Source: Collinsella sp. TF06-26
GTDB lineage: Bacteria; Actinomycetota; Coriobacteriia; Coriobacteriales; Coriobacteriaceae
Assembly: GCF_002232035.1 (NCBI RefSeq)
Contig: NZ_NKXR01000008.1
Location: 1 to 64,000, forward strand
Reading direction: 5' to 3'
DNA: 64,000 nucleotides
Positions 1 to 9,402 of this stretch are shown one piece after another (position 1 is the first letter of the stretch; the number at the start of each line of letters is the position of its first letter). A model generated the notes under the pieces. That model did no database searches, was not told the DNA's origin, and saw only the letters and a program-made list of their open reading frames with translations. A program made the position numbers and the translations under genes.

Positions 1-191
1 GCAACGCGTTGCGCTGAGTCCTGAGGCTGTTGCAATGAAGATGAGAATCAAGGTTTAACATAAATTTGATTTTCAATTTCGAGCATTCTCGTGAAATTCA
101 AGTCAAAAAAAGGTATATTAGGCGAGTGGTTAGTTTGTGGGCCTCAACGGCGGGCGCTGTAGCTTGCGGGGGCCTTACGAAAGGAGACACA
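1..191 (+). promoter_or_regulatory. gap operon upstream region
   Basis: This stretch leads into the glycolytic cluster. A TATATT hexamer at 114-119 is a plausible -10 box, with GTGAAA 17 bases upstream as a weak -35. An imperfect inverted repeat at about 74-101 (AATTTCGAG, then CTCGTGAAATT) overlaps that -35 and could be an operator, as expected for a regulated gap operon. The first 12 bases form a perfect palindrome (GCAACGCGTTGC). No regulator gene is in the window, so the operator call is inference. Confidence 0.4.
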
Positions 192-1217
192 ATGGCAGTA
201 AAGGTTGCTATTAACGGCTTCGGTCGCATCGGTCGTCTGGCTTTCCGTCAGATGTTCGGTCATGAGGGCTCCGAGATCGTCGCTATCAACGACCTCACCT
301 CTCCCGATATGCTCGCTTACCTGCTGAAGTACGACTCCACGCAGGGCAACTACGCTCGCGATCACGAGGTCGTTGCTGGCGAGGATTCCATCACCGTTGA
401 CGGCAAGGAGATCAAGATCTACAAGGAGGCCGACGCCAACAACCTGCCTTGGGGCGACCTCGACGTCGACGTCGTTCTCGAGTGCACCGGCTTCTACACC
501 AGCAAGGCTAAGGCTCAGGCCCACATCAACGCTGGCGCCAAGAAGGTCGTCATCTCCGCTCCGGCCGGCAGCGATCTGCCCACCATCGTGTACAACGTCA
601 ACCACGAGACGCTGACCGCTGAGGACAACATCATCTCCGCTGCTTCCTGCACCACCAACTGCCTTGCCCCGATGGCCAAGGGTCTGAACGACTTCGCTCC
701 CATCGTGTCCGGCATCATGACCACCATTCACGCCTGGACTGGCGACCAGATGCCGCTCGACGGCCCGCAGCGCAAGGGCAACAAGCGTCGTAGCCGCGCC
801 TGCGCCGTCAACATCGTCCCCAACACCACCGGTGCTGCCAAGGCTATCGGCCTGGTTCTCCCCGAGCTCAACGGTAAGCTCATCGGTGCCGCCCAGCGCG
901 TCCCGACGCCGACCGGCTCCATCACCAACCTCTACGCTGTCGTTGACAAGAAGGTCACCGTCGACGAGGTCAACGCCGCTATGAAGGCCTACGCTGCCAC
1001 CATCTCCGAGACCTTCGGTTACAACGAGGACGACATCGTCTCCACCGACATCATCGGCGAGACCCACGGCTCCATCTTCGACGCCACTCAGACCATGTGC
1101 TCTGATCTCGGCAACGGCCAGACCCTCGTTCAGGTCACCTCTTGGTACGACAACGAGAACTCCTACACCTCTCAGATGGTCCGCACCATCAAGTACTTCG
1201 AGAAGTTCGTTGCTTAA
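192..1217 (+). CDS. gap: glyceraldehyde-3-phosphate dehydrogenase, type I
   Basis: A cytosolic tetrameric glycolytic enzyme that oxidises and phosphorylates glyceraldehyde-3-phosphate to 1,3-bisphosphoglycerate. The 341-residue length is normal. The Rossmann motif NGFGRIGR lies at residues 8-15, Asp34 (in AIND) favours NAD+ over NADP+, and the catalytic cysteine is Cys153 in ASCTTNC. The ATG at 192 follows an AAGGAG site. The open frame extends upstream to 66, but those residues do not belong to the family. It is first in a gap-pgk-tpiA-gpmI cluster, separated from pgk by a terminator-like hairpin, so it can be expressed above the rest. Codon use is strongly biased, as for a highly expressed gene. 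Confidence 0.98.
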   Translation: MAVKVAINGFGRIGRLAFRQMFGHEGSEIVAINDLTSPDMLAYLLKYDSTQGNYARDHEVVAGEDSITVDGKEIKIYKEADANNLPWGDLDVDVVLECTGFYTSKAKAQAHINAGAKKVVISAPAGSDLPTIVYNVNHETLTAEDNIISAASCTTNCLAPMAKGLNDFAPIVSGIMTTIHAWTGDQMPLDGPQRKGNKRRSRACAVNIVPNTTGAAKAIGLVLPELNGKLIGAAQRVPTPTGSITNLYAVVDKKVTVDEVNAAMKAYAATISETFGYNEDDIVSTDIIGETHGSIFDATQTMCSDLGNGQTLVQVTSWYDNENSYTSQMVRTIKYFEKFVA

Positions 1218-1256
1218 TTTAGCTTTTAGCGAATAGCTCGTTGAGCGTCTAAAGAA

Positions 1257-1301
1257 GGGCGCGGCCTCATAGGGCTTACACCCTAGGGTCGCGCCCTTTT
1301 T
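1257..1301 (+). terminator. intrinsic terminator after gap
   Basis: A GC-rich stem (GGGCGCGGCC pairing with GGTCGCGCCC through one G-U) with an inner AGGG/CCCT helix is followed by five T residues. It lies between gap and pgk and probably lowers read-through into pgk-tpiA-gpmI. Confidence 0.85.
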
Positions 1302-1357
1302 ATAGGAAATCGTCTGCCGTAATGGGAGGCAGACACGTACGAAAGGTAGAAGCAAAC

Positions 1358-2548
1358 ATGGCCTTTACCAAGAAGACCGTCCGCGACATCGATGTCGACG
1401 GCAAGCGCGTTCTCGTCCGCGTTGACTTCAACGTGCCTATCAAGGATGGCGTCGTTGGCGACACCACCCGCATCAAGGCTGCCCTGCCCACCATCAACTA
1501 CCTCGTTGAGCACAACGCTCGCGTCATTCTCATGAGCCACCTCGGCCGTCCCGATGGCACTGGCTTCCAGCCCGAGCTGTCCCTCGAGCCCGTCGCCAAG
1601 AAGCTCGCTGAGCTCTCTGGTCTCGACGTTGCCTTTGTCGCCGACACCTACGGCGAGAAGGCTGCTGAGGCTGTTGCCTCCGTCGAGCCGGGCAAGGTCC
1701 TCGTTCTCGAGAACGTCCGTTTTGACAAGCGTGAGAAGAAGAACGATCCCGAGATCGCCAAGAAGCTCGCTTCCTATGGTGACGTCTTCGTTCTCGATGC
1801 TTTCGGTACCGCTCACCGCGCCCAGGGTTCCGTCGTGGGTCCCGCCGCTTACCTGCCTGCCGTCGCCGGCTTCCTGCTCGAGAAGGAGGTCGACACGCTG
1901 ACCGGCATCTTCGCCGAGCCCGAGCGCCCCTTCGTCGCTATCGTCGGCGGTTCCAAGGTTTCCTCCAAGATCGGCGTTCTCGATCACCTCATCGACTCCG
2001 CTGATACCCTGATCATCGGTGGCGGCATGGCCTACACCTTCTTCCTGGCTCAGGGCCTGACCGTCGGTCAGTCCCTCAAGGAAGAGGACTGGGTCGAGCG
2101 CGCTGGCGAGATGCTCAAGAAGGCCGAGGAGAAGGGCGTCAAGATCCTGCTCCCCATCGACAACCGCGTTGCCGATCACTTTGGCGAGGACGCTGTCCCC
2201 GAGGTTGTCGCGTCCGACGCTATCCCCGACGATCGTGAGGGCATGGACATCGGCCCCAAGACCGAGGAACTTTACGCCGAGGCCGTCAAGGGTGCCAAGA
2301 CCGTGTTCTGGAACGGCCCCATGGGTGTCTTCGAGTTCGACAACTTCGCTCACGGCACCCAGGCTATCGCCGAGGCCGTCGCCGAGGCCGACTGCACCTC
2401 GATCATCGGCGGTGGCGACTCTGTCGCGGCTGTCAACAAGTTCAACCTGGCCGACAAGATGAGCTGGATCTCCACCGGTGGTGGCGCTTCCATGGAGCTC
2501 GTCGAGGGTAAGGCCCTGCCCGGAGTGGAGGCGCTTCTCGATGCCTAA
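1358..2548 (+). CDS. pgk: phosphoglycerate kinase
   Basis: Transfers the acyl phosphate of 1,3-bisphosphoglycerate to ADP in glycolysis. The 396-residue protein starts MAFTKKTVRDIDV and carries the substrate-binding RVDFNVP at 21-27, the HLGRP loop, and the C-terminal nucleotide-binding GGGDSVAA region followed by STGGGASMELVEGK. The ATG at 1358 is preceded by a GAAAGG site; the frame opens at 1322 but the extra residues are not family-like. Its last codons overlap the tpiA start by 8 bases, indicating translational coupling. Confidence 0.98.
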   Translation: MAFTKKTVRDIDVDGKRVLVRVDFNVPIKDGVVGDTTRIKAALPTINYLVEHNARVILMSHLGRPDGTGFQPELSLEPVAKKLAELSGLDVAFVADTYGEKAAEAVASVEPGKVLVLENVRFDKREKKNDPEIAKKLASYGDVFVLDAFGTAHRAQGSVVGPAAYLPAVAGFLLEKEVDTLTGIFAEPERPFVAIVGGSKVSSKIGVLDHLIDSADTLIIGGGMAYTFFLAQGLTVGQSLKEEDWVERAGEMLKKAEEKGVKILLPIDNRVADHFGEDAVPEVVASDAIPDDREGMDIGPKTEELYAEAVKGAKTVFWNGPMGVFEFDNFAHGTQAIAEAVAEADCTSIIGGGDSVAAVNKFNLADKMSWISTGGGASMELVEGKALPGVEALLDA

Positions 2549-3308
2549 TCGCACCCTTCTTATCGCTGGTAACTGGAAGATGAACAACGACGTCGCTGAG
2601 GCCGCCAAGCTCGCCGACGAGCTGGCTCAGGCTCTGCCCGAGGTTCCGGCTGGCGTCGAGGTGCTCGTCTGCCCTCCGACCATTGACATCACCACGGTTC
2701 ATGACCGCATTCAGGCTGCCCCCATCGCCCTCGGTGCACAGAACGTGTACTGGGAGGCCAAGGGTGCCTTCACCGGTGAGTCCTCTTGCGACATGCTCAA
2801 GTCCGCTGGCTGCACCTACTGCATCATCGGCCACTCCGAGCGTCGCGACTACTTCCACGAGACCGACGAGGACCAGAACAAGAAGGCCAAGGCCCTCGTT
2901 GCCGCCGGTCTTGTTCCCGTCTTCTGCTGCGGCGAGTCCCTCGAGGTCCGCGAGGCTGGTACCTATGTCGAGCACGTCGTGAACCAGGTCAAGGCTGGCC
3001 TTGCTGGTCTTGAGATCACCTGCCCCAAGCAGGTCGTCGTCGCCTACGAGCCCATCTGGGCCATCGGCACCGGAAAGACCGCTACCGCTGAGGACGCCCA
3101 GGAGGTCTGCGGCGCTATCCGTGAGACCCTCAAGGAGATGTTTGGCGAGGAGCTCGCCGACGGTATCCGCGTCCTGTACGGTGGTTCCGCTAAGCCCGGC
3201 AACATTGCCGAGCTCGTCGCCAAGCCCGACGTTGACGGCGCCCTCGTGGGCGGCGCTTCGCTCAAGGCTGCCGACTTCGCCTCTATGGTCGTCAAGGCAG
3301 GCGAGTAG
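2541..3308 (+). CDS. tpiA: triosephosphate isomerase
   Basis: Interconverts dihydroxyacetone phosphate and glyceraldehyde-3-phosphate. The 255-residue TIM barrel shows NWKMN at 11-15 (active-site Lys13), the electrophilic His98 in GHSERR, the catalytic base Glu170 in AYEPIWAIGTGK, and the phosphate-binding YGGSAKPGN loop. The ATG lies inside the 3' end of pgk, and a GGAGTGGAGG site within pgk can serve it. gpmI follows after 5 bases, so pgk-tpiA-gpmI form one operon. Confidence 0.98.
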   Translation: MPNRTLLIAGNWKMNNDVAEAAKLADELAQALPEVPAGVEVLVCPPTIDITTVHDRIQAAPIALGAQNVYWEAKGAFTGESSCDMLKSAGCTYCIIGHSERRDYFHETDEDQNKKAKALVAAGLVPVFCCGESLEVREAGTYVEHVVNQVKAGLAGLEITCPKQVVVAYEPIWAIGTGKTATAEDAQEVCGAIRETLKEMFGEELADGIRVLYGGSAKPGNIAELVAKPDVDGALVGGASLKAADFASMVVKAGE

Positions 3309-3313
3309 GACAT

Positions 3314-4867
3314 ATGGCACAGCGTCATCTTCCTGCACTCCTGATCATCATGGATGGCTGCGGCCTTGCTCCGGCTGATGGCGAGAACGCCGTCGCCGCT
3401 GCCAAGACGCCCTTCCTTGATAGCCTGTACGAGAAGTATCCTCACACCACGCTCGGTGCTTCGGGCGAGGACGTGGGCCTTCCCGACGGTCAGATGGGCA
3501 ACTCCGAGGTAGGCCACCTCAACATCGGTGCCGGCCGCATCGTGTTCCAGGAGCTTTCGCGCATCAACAATGCCATCAAGGACGGCTCCATCGCCAAGAA
3601 CGAGGTCTTCGTCAAAGCTATGGACGACGTCAAGGCCGAAGGCAAGACCCTGCATCTCATGGGCCTTATGAGCCCTGGCGGTGTTCATTCTCACATGAAC
3701 CACGTCGAGGCTCTGGTCAAGATGGCTGCCCAGCATGGCGTCAAGACCGTTCGCGTCCACGCCTTCATGGATGGCCGCGACGTCGACCCGCAGTCCGGTG
3801 CCGGCTACATGAGCGAGTTCTGCGCTTTCCTGGCTAAGATCTCCGAGGAGACCGGTTGCGACGCTCGCGTTGCCACCGTTTCGGGCCGCTATTGGGCCAT
3901 GGACCGCGACAACCGTTGGGAGCGCATCCAGCGCGCCTACGACGTCATGGTCAACGCGTCCGATGCCGATACCGACCCCGTTGCCGGTATCAAGGCCTAC
4001 TACGAGAAGGATCCGCGCGGCGACGAGTTCGTCGAGCCTTTCGCGGCCCACAACGAGGGCATCCACGAGGGCGACGCGGCCATCTTCTTCAACTTCCGTC
4101 CCGACCGCGCTCGTCAGATGACCCGCGTGTTCACGGACAAGGAGTTCGATGGCTTTGAGCGCGAGCAGATTAAGCTCTCGCACTTTGTGACGATGACCGA
4201 GTACGATCCGACGTTTGACGTCGAGGTCGCCTTCCCCAAGACGTTCCCCGAGAACGTCCTGGCCGACGTTATCGCCGCCAATGGCCTGAAGCAGCTGCAC
4301 ACCGCCGAGACCGAGAAGTACGCTCACGTGACGTTCTTCCTCAACGGCGGCATCGAGGAGCCCAAGGAGGGCGAGGAGCGCGTGCTCGTCGCTTCCCCCA
4401 AGGTCGCTACCTACGATCTGCAGCCCGAGATGAGCGCTCCCGAGGTTACCGAGAAGCTTGTCGCCGCTATCATCGAGGATCGCGCTGATTTCTACATCGT
4501 GAACTTCGCAAATTGCGACATGGTTGGTCACACCGGTGTCTTCGACGCCGCCGTTAAGGCCGTCGAGGCTGTTGACGATGCTCTGTCCAAGGTTGTCCCG
4601 GCGATTCTCGCCAAGGGCGGCTTTGCGCTGATTACCGCCGACCATGGCAACGCCGATCACATGTTTGACGTTGCTTCCGACGGTTCCAAGCATCCGTTTA
4701 CGGCTCACACCACCAACCGCGTGCCGTTCATCATCGTTGATGATAAGGCCAAGCTCACCGGTATCGAGGACGGCCGTCTTTCCGATATCGCTCCGACCAT
4801 GCTCACCATGGCTGGTATTGAGCCTTCCGCCGAGATGACGGGTCGCGTGCTCGCCACCGAGGCCTAA
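3314..4867 (+). CDS. gpmI: phosphoglycerate mutase, cofactor-independent
   Basis: Interconverts 3- and 2-phosphoglycerate using two metal ions and a phosphoserine intermediate rather than 2,3-bisphosphoglycerate. The 517-residue length fits the alkaline-phosphatase-like iPGM family. Visible motifs are MDGCG at 13-17 (first metal ligand), Ser64 in QMGNSEVGHLN (phosphoserine), the HAFMDGRD block, and the C-terminal metal site TADHGNADHM. The ATG sits 5 bases after tpiA with GGAG-like bases at the tpiA stop. Enolase, the next glycolytic step, is not in the window. Confidence 0.98.
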   Translation: MAQRHLPALLIIMDGCGLAPADGENAVAAAKTPFLDSLYEKYPHTTLGASGEDVGLPDGQMGNSEVGHLNIGAGRIVFQELSRINNAIKDGSIAKNEVFVKAMDDVKAEGKTLHLMGLMSPGGVHSHMNHVEALVKMAAQHGVKTVRVHAFMDGRDVDPQSGAGYMSEFCAFLAKISEETGCDARVATVSGRYWAMDRDNRWERIQRAYDVMVNASDADTDPVAGIKAYYEKDPRGDEFVEPFAAHNEGIHEGDAAIFFNFRPDRARQMTRVFTDKEFDGFEREQIKLSHFVTMTEYDPTFDVEVAFPKTFPENVLADVIAANGLKQLHTAETEKYAHVTFFLNGGIEEPKEGEERVLVASPKVATYDLQPEMSAPEVTEKLVAAIIEDRADFYIVNFANCDMVGHTGVFDAAVKAVEAVDDALSKVVPAILAKGGFALITADHGNADHMFDVASDGSKHPFTAHTTNRVPFIIVDDKAKLTGIEDGRLSDIAPTMLTMAGIEPSAEMTGRVLATEA

Positions 4868-4894
4868 TAGAAAACAAATACCGTTTTCTAGTAA

Positions 4895-4927
4895 GGGGGT
4901 TGTCCACAACCGGACGACCCCCTTTTT
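4895..4927 (+). terminator. terminator of the glycolytic operon
   Basis: An 11-bp stem (GGGGGTTGTCC with GGACGACCCCC, one G-U pair) and a CACAACC loop are followed by TTTTT. It closes pgk-tpiA-gpmI. Confidence 0.93.
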
Positions 4928-5031
4928 GGTATTTCTGCCATTTCTACCCCGTCCCTAAATGGCAGGTGGGGGAGTGTTGGAGGTTGTGGTACAGTACTGG
5001 AGTTTGAATTGTTCTATTAAGGAGCTTATCT

Positions 5032-5286
5032 ATGGGTCCGTTTCAGATTCTTCTGTTTGTCGTTTGGGCTGTTTCTGCCGTGGCGCTGACGATTCTCGTT
5101 CTGATGCATTCCGGTAAGGGCACCGGCGTTTCGGATATGATCGCTAGCTCGCTGTATAACTCCAGCTCTGCCACGGGCGTCATGGAGCAGAACCTCGATC
5201 GCCTGACGGTAATTATGGCCGTCGTTTTTGCCGTGTGTGTCGTTCTGTGCATGTTCTTCTTCCCGCAGGGCATCGTCGGCTACTAA
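5032..5286 (+). CDS. secG: preprotein translocase subunit SecG
   Basis: Small non-essential partner of SecY and SecE that helps protein export across the cytoplasmic membrane. The 84-residue protein has two predicted membrane spans (about 3-23 and 57-77) joined by a cytosolic loop with the family's HSGKGTGVSDMI and Ser-rich stretch. An AAGGAG site precedes the ATG. It stands alone between two terminators, downstream of the glycolytic operon, a placement often seen for secG. Confidence 0.95.
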   Translation: MGPFQILLFVVWAVSAVALTILVLMHSGKGTGVSDMIASSLYNSSSATGVMEQNLDRLTVIMAVVFAVCVVLCMFFFPQGIVGY

Positions 5287-5310
5287 GCATCGGCGTATAT
5301 ACGTTTGTAA

Positions 5311-5338
5311 AGGGTCCCGCATGTGCGGGGCCCTTTTT
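5311..5338 (+). terminator. terminator after secG
   Basis: A 10-bp stem (AGGGTCCCGC with GCGGGGCCCT, one G-U) with a short loop is followed by TTTTT. Confidence 0.92.
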
Positions 5339-5579
5339 GTTTACAGAGTTGTAACAGAGCCAAAATATCCCCACATACTTCGCCCAACTAAAGAAATTCT
5401 CGACCGTTAACCGGAATCAGCGCCAAATTGTGCATAAAATGCGCTACTGTATTGCAAAACGTTGGTCTGTTGTGCATAACCAGCCATAGCAGCGGGCGGC
5501 GTTTTGATGGTTCGGATCGGATTGTCTCGACATATGTCCGACTGAACATTTCTTTGTCCTATCTCATAAGGAGGATGGC
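5339..5579 (+). promoter_or_regulatory. oppA upstream region
   Basis: About 240 bases without a gene. The decamer TTGTGCATAA occurs twice (near 5428 and 5470), 42 bases apart, and may mark regulator or promoter sites. A strong AAGGAGGA ribosome-binding site ends 3-4 bases before the oppA ATG. No further structure was seen. Confidence 0.35.
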
Positions 5580-7256
5580 ATGGCTGATTCTATGTTCCAC
5601 CAGCCCGTTATGGGTCGTCGCGCCTTTGTTGGCGGCACCCTCGCTGCGAGCTCCATGGCTTTTCTTGCCGCATGCGGCAAGAAGGGCGGCGACGCTTCCG
5701 GTTCTGAGTCCGGTTCGACGCTGAACTTCTACATCAACAACCCGGTCTGCATCGACCCCTACAACGTCCAGGAGGATCAGGGCACTCAGGTCGAGTACCA
5801 GCTCTTCGACGCTCTGACGGAGTACGATAACGAGAAGGGCGAGATCGTTCCGCTGGCTTGCGAGTCCTTTGAGGCTAACGACGACGCCACCGAGTTCACC
5901 TTCAAGATCAAGAAGGCCAAGTTCCATAACGGTGACGACGTTACCTCCAAGTCCTTCAAGCTCGGTTGGGAGCGCCTGGTCAACACCAAGTCGGCCATCG
6001 CCACCGAGTATGGTCCTTCCGAGGTCTCCTATCACCTTTCCATGGTCGAGGGCTATGACGATCTGGTTGCCGGTAAGGCTACCGAGCTGACCGGTGTCAC
6101 CTGCCCGGATGACGAGACCCTCGTCGTCAAGCTGACTTCTGCCTACGCCGACTTCCCCTTCGTCGCCTCTCACCCGGCTCTGTCCCCGGTCCCCGAGTGC
6201 GCCGAGACCGATGTCAAGAGCTTCTATCTTGCCCCGGTCGGCAACGGCCCGTTCATGATGGACGGCAAGTGGGAGGATGGTCAGGAGATCAACCTCAAGA
6301 AGTTCGACGATTATTATGGCGACAAGGCCAAGATCGACGCCATCCACTTCCAGGTCATCAAGGACGTGGAGACCGCTTACAAGGAGTTCCAGGCCGGTAA
6401 CCTTGATGTCTGCGACGTTCCCGTTGCTCAGATCGACGCCGCCAAGAAGGACCGCGGCGAGTCCAAGGATGGCTACACCATGAGTGATGGTGCGCGCATG
6501 CTGCTCGGTTCCGAGCCTTCCACGTACTATCTGACGTGCAACACCACGGCCGAGCCGTTCAACAACGCTGACCTGCGTAGGGGCATCTCCCTGGCTATCA
6601 ACCGTGAGGCCATCTGCAAGACCATCTTCAAGGGCACCCGTACCCCCGCTGACGGCATCGTTCCTCCGGGAATCGCCGGCTACAAGGAGGGCGCATGGGA
6701 GTTCTGCGCCTACGACGTCGACAAGGCTAACGAGTACCTCGACAAGGTCGCTCCCGCTGGCGCTAACGGCGATCGTGGCATCAATGTGACCCTGTCCTAC
6801 AACCAGGACGGCGGCCACAAGGAGATCATGGAGTCCATCATCGGCGACCTCGCCAAGGTGGGCGTCACCGCCGTCTCCGATACCCCTGAGTGGTCTGCCC
6901 TGCTCGAGCAGTATCAGAATTTCAACTATCAGTTCGGCCGTCTGGGCTGGATCGCCGATTACCCGATCATGGACAACTTCCTGTATCCGCTGTTCCACTC
7001 CGACTCCCTGGGTGGCGACAACCGCTCCGGTTACAGCAACCCCGACTTTGACGCCAAGGTTGACGAGGCCCGTGCCACGGTTGACGACGACGAGCGTATC
7101 GCCAAGATGCAGGAGGCCGACGCCATGGTCGCCGCCGACTGCCCGGTCATCCCGGTGATGTTCTACACGCACACCATCGCTGGCTCCGACCGCGTCAAGT
7201 ACCTCTACGTTGATCCGCAGAAGCACGCCGATCTGGGTACCGCTGAGCTCGCCTAA
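5580..7256 (+). CDS. oppA: oligopeptide ABC transporter substrate-binding lipoprotein
   Basis: Extracytoplasmic peptide-binding component (SBP_bac_5 family) that delivers peptides to the OppBC channel. The 558-residue protein has an N-terminal signal with GRRAFVGG (a twin-arginine-like RR at 13-14), a hydrophobic stretch, and a lipobox LAAC with Cys32 as probable lipidation site, followed by a GKKGGDASGSES linker. The body has the family's two-lobed pattern, including YYLTCNT and the LGWIADYPIMDNFLYPLF segment. It is followed by oppBCDF on the same strand. A hairpin in the 156-base gap to oppB could give excess binding protein relative to channel. Confidence 0.95.
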   Translation: MADSMFHQPVMGRRAFVGGTLAASSMAFLAACGKKGGDASGSESGSTLNFYINNPVCIDPYNVQEDQGTQVEYQLFDALTEYDNEKGEIVPLACESFEANDDATEFTFKIKKAKFHNGDDVTSKSFKLGWERLVNTKSAIATEYGPSEVSYHLSMVEGYDDLVAGKATELTGVTCPDDETLVVKLTSAYADFPFVASHPALSPVPECAETDVKSFYLAPVGNGPFMMDGKWEDGQEINLKKFDDYYGDKAKIDAIHFQVIKDVETAYKEFQAGNLDVCDVPVAQIDAAKKDRGESKDGYTMSDGARMLLGSEPSTYYLTCNTTAEPFNNADLRRGISLAINREAICKTIFKGTRTPADGIVPPGIAGYKEGAWEFCAYDVDKANEYLDKVAPAGANGDRGINVTLSYNQDGGHKEIMESIIGDLAKVGVTAVSDTPEWSALLEQYQNFNYQFGRLGWIADYPIMDNFLYPLFHSDSLGGDNRSGYSNPDFDAKVDEARATVDDDERIAKMQEADAMVAADCPVIPVMFYTHTIAGSDRVKYLYVDPQKHADLGTAELA

Positions 7257-7353
7257 GAGTTTGCAGCTTCCGTGAGGGTCAAGTATTTACGTAGACCTCA
7301 TGGGAAACATACAGTTCCCCCTAACCTGGGGTAAACTGGCTGATGGTAATTTT

Positions 7354-7385
7354 GGGATGCCGGTCTGGCGATCGGCATCCCATTT
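7354..7385 (+). terminator. oppA-oppB intergenic hairpin
   Basis: A perfect 9-bp stem (GGGATGCCG with CGGCATCCC) has an 11-base loop. It is followed by ATTTAGG rather than a T tract, so it is more likely a partial terminator or an mRNA-stabilising stem than a full stop. Confidence 0.6.
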
Positions 7386-7412
7386 AGGTTAATCCCTAGA
7401 TAGGGGAGTGGT

Positions 7413-8450
7413 ATGGGTAAGTACATCGTTAAACGTGTGCTTCAGTTCATCCCGGTGTTTTTGGGCGTCACGCTGATTCTGTTCGCCCTCCAGAATATCG
7501 TGCCGGGAGATCCGATCAAGCTGATCGGTGGAGACAAGGCTCTGTCCCCCGAGGTAGAGCTTCAGCTTCGCGTACGCTATCACCTGGTCCAGACGGACGA
7601 GGACGGTAACGCGATCCTTGACGAGAACGGCGATCCCGTTCAGACGTCGCTTGTAGACCGTTATCTGTATTACATGAACGGTCTGCTTCATGGCGATCTG
7701 GGTAATTCGTACCAGCGCAAGCTGCCGGTTACGGAAATCTTTGCCCAGAAGTATCCGTATACGGTCAAACTCGCCGCGTGCGCCATCGTGCTCGAGGCGA
7801 TCATGGGTATCGGTGCGGGTATCATTTCGGCGGTAAAGCGTTATTCCTTCTGGGATATTTTGGTAACGCTGACCACGTCGATCCTCGTTGCCGTTCCCGC
7901 CTTCTGGCTCGGCATGCTGCTGCAGCTGTTCTTCGGCGTCATCCTTAAGGACCTCACCGGCGGCGCATTCTCCATGCCGATTTCGGGTGCCGGCGGTTCC
8001 AGCTCTCAGTATCAGGATTGGATGCACTATGTGCTTCCGACCATTACGCTGGCTTCGGTTTCGACCGCTTATGCTGCCCGCATTATGCGTTCGCAGCTGC
8101 TTGACGTCATGAACCAAGATTACATCCGTACGGCAAAGGCCAAGGGTCTCTCCAATCGCGCGATCATCATCAAGCATGCGCTTAAGAATGCACTCATCCC
8201 CGTCGTTACCTATATTGGTGTCGACTTTGGCGGCATGCTTTCGGGTGCTATCCTGACCGAAACGGTCTTTAACTGGCCCGGTATCGGCTATGAGGTCTAT
8301 CGCGCCATCAGCATGCGTGACTGGCCCATCGTTATGGGCGGCGTTACGCTCATCGTCGTCGTCGTCATGGTGATCAACCTGCTCGTCGACATTAGCTATG
8401 CATTCCTCGACCCGCGCATCCGCCTTGGCGGTCCGTCGGATAAGGCCTAA
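7413..8450 (+). CDS. oppB: oligopeptide ABC transporter permease OppB
   Basis: First membrane subunit of the peptide importer. The 345-residue protein begins MGKYIVKRVLQFIPVFLGV, the typical DppB/OppB start with a first membrane helix, and has about six spans. The cytoplasmic EAA loop that docks the ATPases reads near TAKAKGLSNRAIIIKHALKNALIPV. A GGGGAG site precedes the ATG. oppC follows after 14 bases. Confidence 0.95.
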   Translation: MGKYIVKRVLQFIPVFLGVTLILFALQNIVPGDPIKLIGGDKALSPEVELQLRVRYHLVQTDEDGNAILDENGDPVQTSLVDRYLYYMNGLLHGDLGNSYQRKLPVTEIFAQKYPYTVKLAACAIVLEAIMGIGAGIISAVKRYSFWDILVTLTTSILVAVPAFWLGMLLQLFFGVILKDLTGGAFSMPISGAGGSSSQYQDWMHYVLPTITLASVSTAYAARIMRSQLLDVMNQDYIRTAKAKGLSNRAIIIKHALKNALIPVVTYIGVDFGGMLSGAILTETVFNWPGIGYEVYRAISMRDWPIVMGGVTLIVVVVMVINLLVDISYAFLDPRIRLGGPSDKA

Positions 8451-8464
8451 GGGAGGTACGTCTC

Positions 8465-9400
8465 ATGCAGGAAACTGATTCTCAGTCTCAGGAGCAGGCT
8501 ACCGCCACCAAGGCCGCATCTGCTCCCGCCAAGTCCCGCACGCTGTGGGGCGACGCTTTTAAGCGTCTTCGCAAGAACAAGCTCGCCGTTATCGGTGTCT
8601 GCTGGATCATCGTCGTCGTTTTGGTTGCCCTGACCGCAGATCTGTGGGCTAAGCCCTGGCTCGGTTCGCCGACGGCTTCCGACTCGACCACCATGGCCGA
8701 GACGTCGTTGCTGGCTCCGTGTGCCGAGCACCCGTTTGGCACCGACGCCCTTGGCCGCGACATTCTCGTTCGTGTTATCTACGGTGCACGTGTTTCGCTT
8801 TCCGTCGGTATTATGGCCACCGCCATCTCCACGGTGATCGGTCTGGTCATGGGCGCCCTTGCCGGTTTCTATGGCGGCATCTGGGATACGATTATCATGC
8901 GCTGCGCGGACATCTTCCTGGCGTTCCCGTACGTGCTGTTCGTCGTCGCCATGATCGCCGTTATCGGTCGTGGTCTTCAGAACGTCTTTATCGCCATCGG
9001 TATTCTCGGCTGGCCTTCGATTGCGCGCGTCTTCCGATCCGCGATCCTGACGGTCAAGGAAAACGACTATGTTGACGCTGCGCGCGCGATGGGCGCATCC
9101 GATGCTCGTATCGTCGTGCGTCACATCTTCCCGAACTCCGTCGCCTCCATCGTGGTCTACGCGACCATGAACATTGGTGGCGCCATTCTGACCGAGTCCG
9201 CTCTGTCCTTCCTCGGCATGGGCGTTATTCCGCCTACGCCTTCGTGGGGCTCCATGATTCAGGACGGTCAGCAGTATCTTCTGACTGCTCCCTGGATGAT
9301 GATCATGCCCGGTCTGGCAATTCTCTCGACGGTGCTCGCCTTCACCCTGCTGGGTGACGGTTTGCGCGACGCCCTCGACGTCAAGATGAAGGACGCATAA
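8465..9400 (+). CDS. oppC: oligopeptide ABC transporter permease OppC
   Basis: Second membrane subunit of the importer, 311 residues. It has a charged cytosolic N-terminus and the OppC N-terminal segment (LWGDAFKRLRKNKLAVIG) before the first helix. The periplasmic HPFGTDALGRDILVRVIYGARVSL motif is diagnostic of DppC/OppC, and the EAA loop is DAARAMGASDARIVVRHIFPN. oppD begins 2 bases after its stop, indicating tight coupling. Confidence 0.95.
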   Translation: MQETDSQSQEQATATKAASAPAKSRTLWGDAFKRLRKNKLAVIGVCWIIVVVLVALTADLWAKPWLGSPTASDSTTMAETSLLAPCAEHPFGTDALGRDILVRVIYGARVSLSVGIMATAISTVIGLVMGALAGFYGGIWDTIIMRCADIFLAFPYVLFVVAMIAVIGRGLQNVFIAIGILGWPSIARVFRSAILTVKENDYVDAARAMGASDARIVVRHIFPNSVASIVVYATMNIGGAILTESALSFLGMGVIPPTPSWGSMIQDGQQYLLTAPWMMIMPGLAILSTVLAFTLLGDGLRDALDVKMKDA

Positions 9401-9402
9401 GG

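Noticed and set aside
144-1355. Long minus-strand open frame over gap, and similar long antisense frames over pgk, gpmI, oppA, metY and pgi
   Set aside because: These are mirror frames produced by strong codon bias. Their products are Gly/Val/Asp/Leu-rich without family motifs or ribosome-binding sites.
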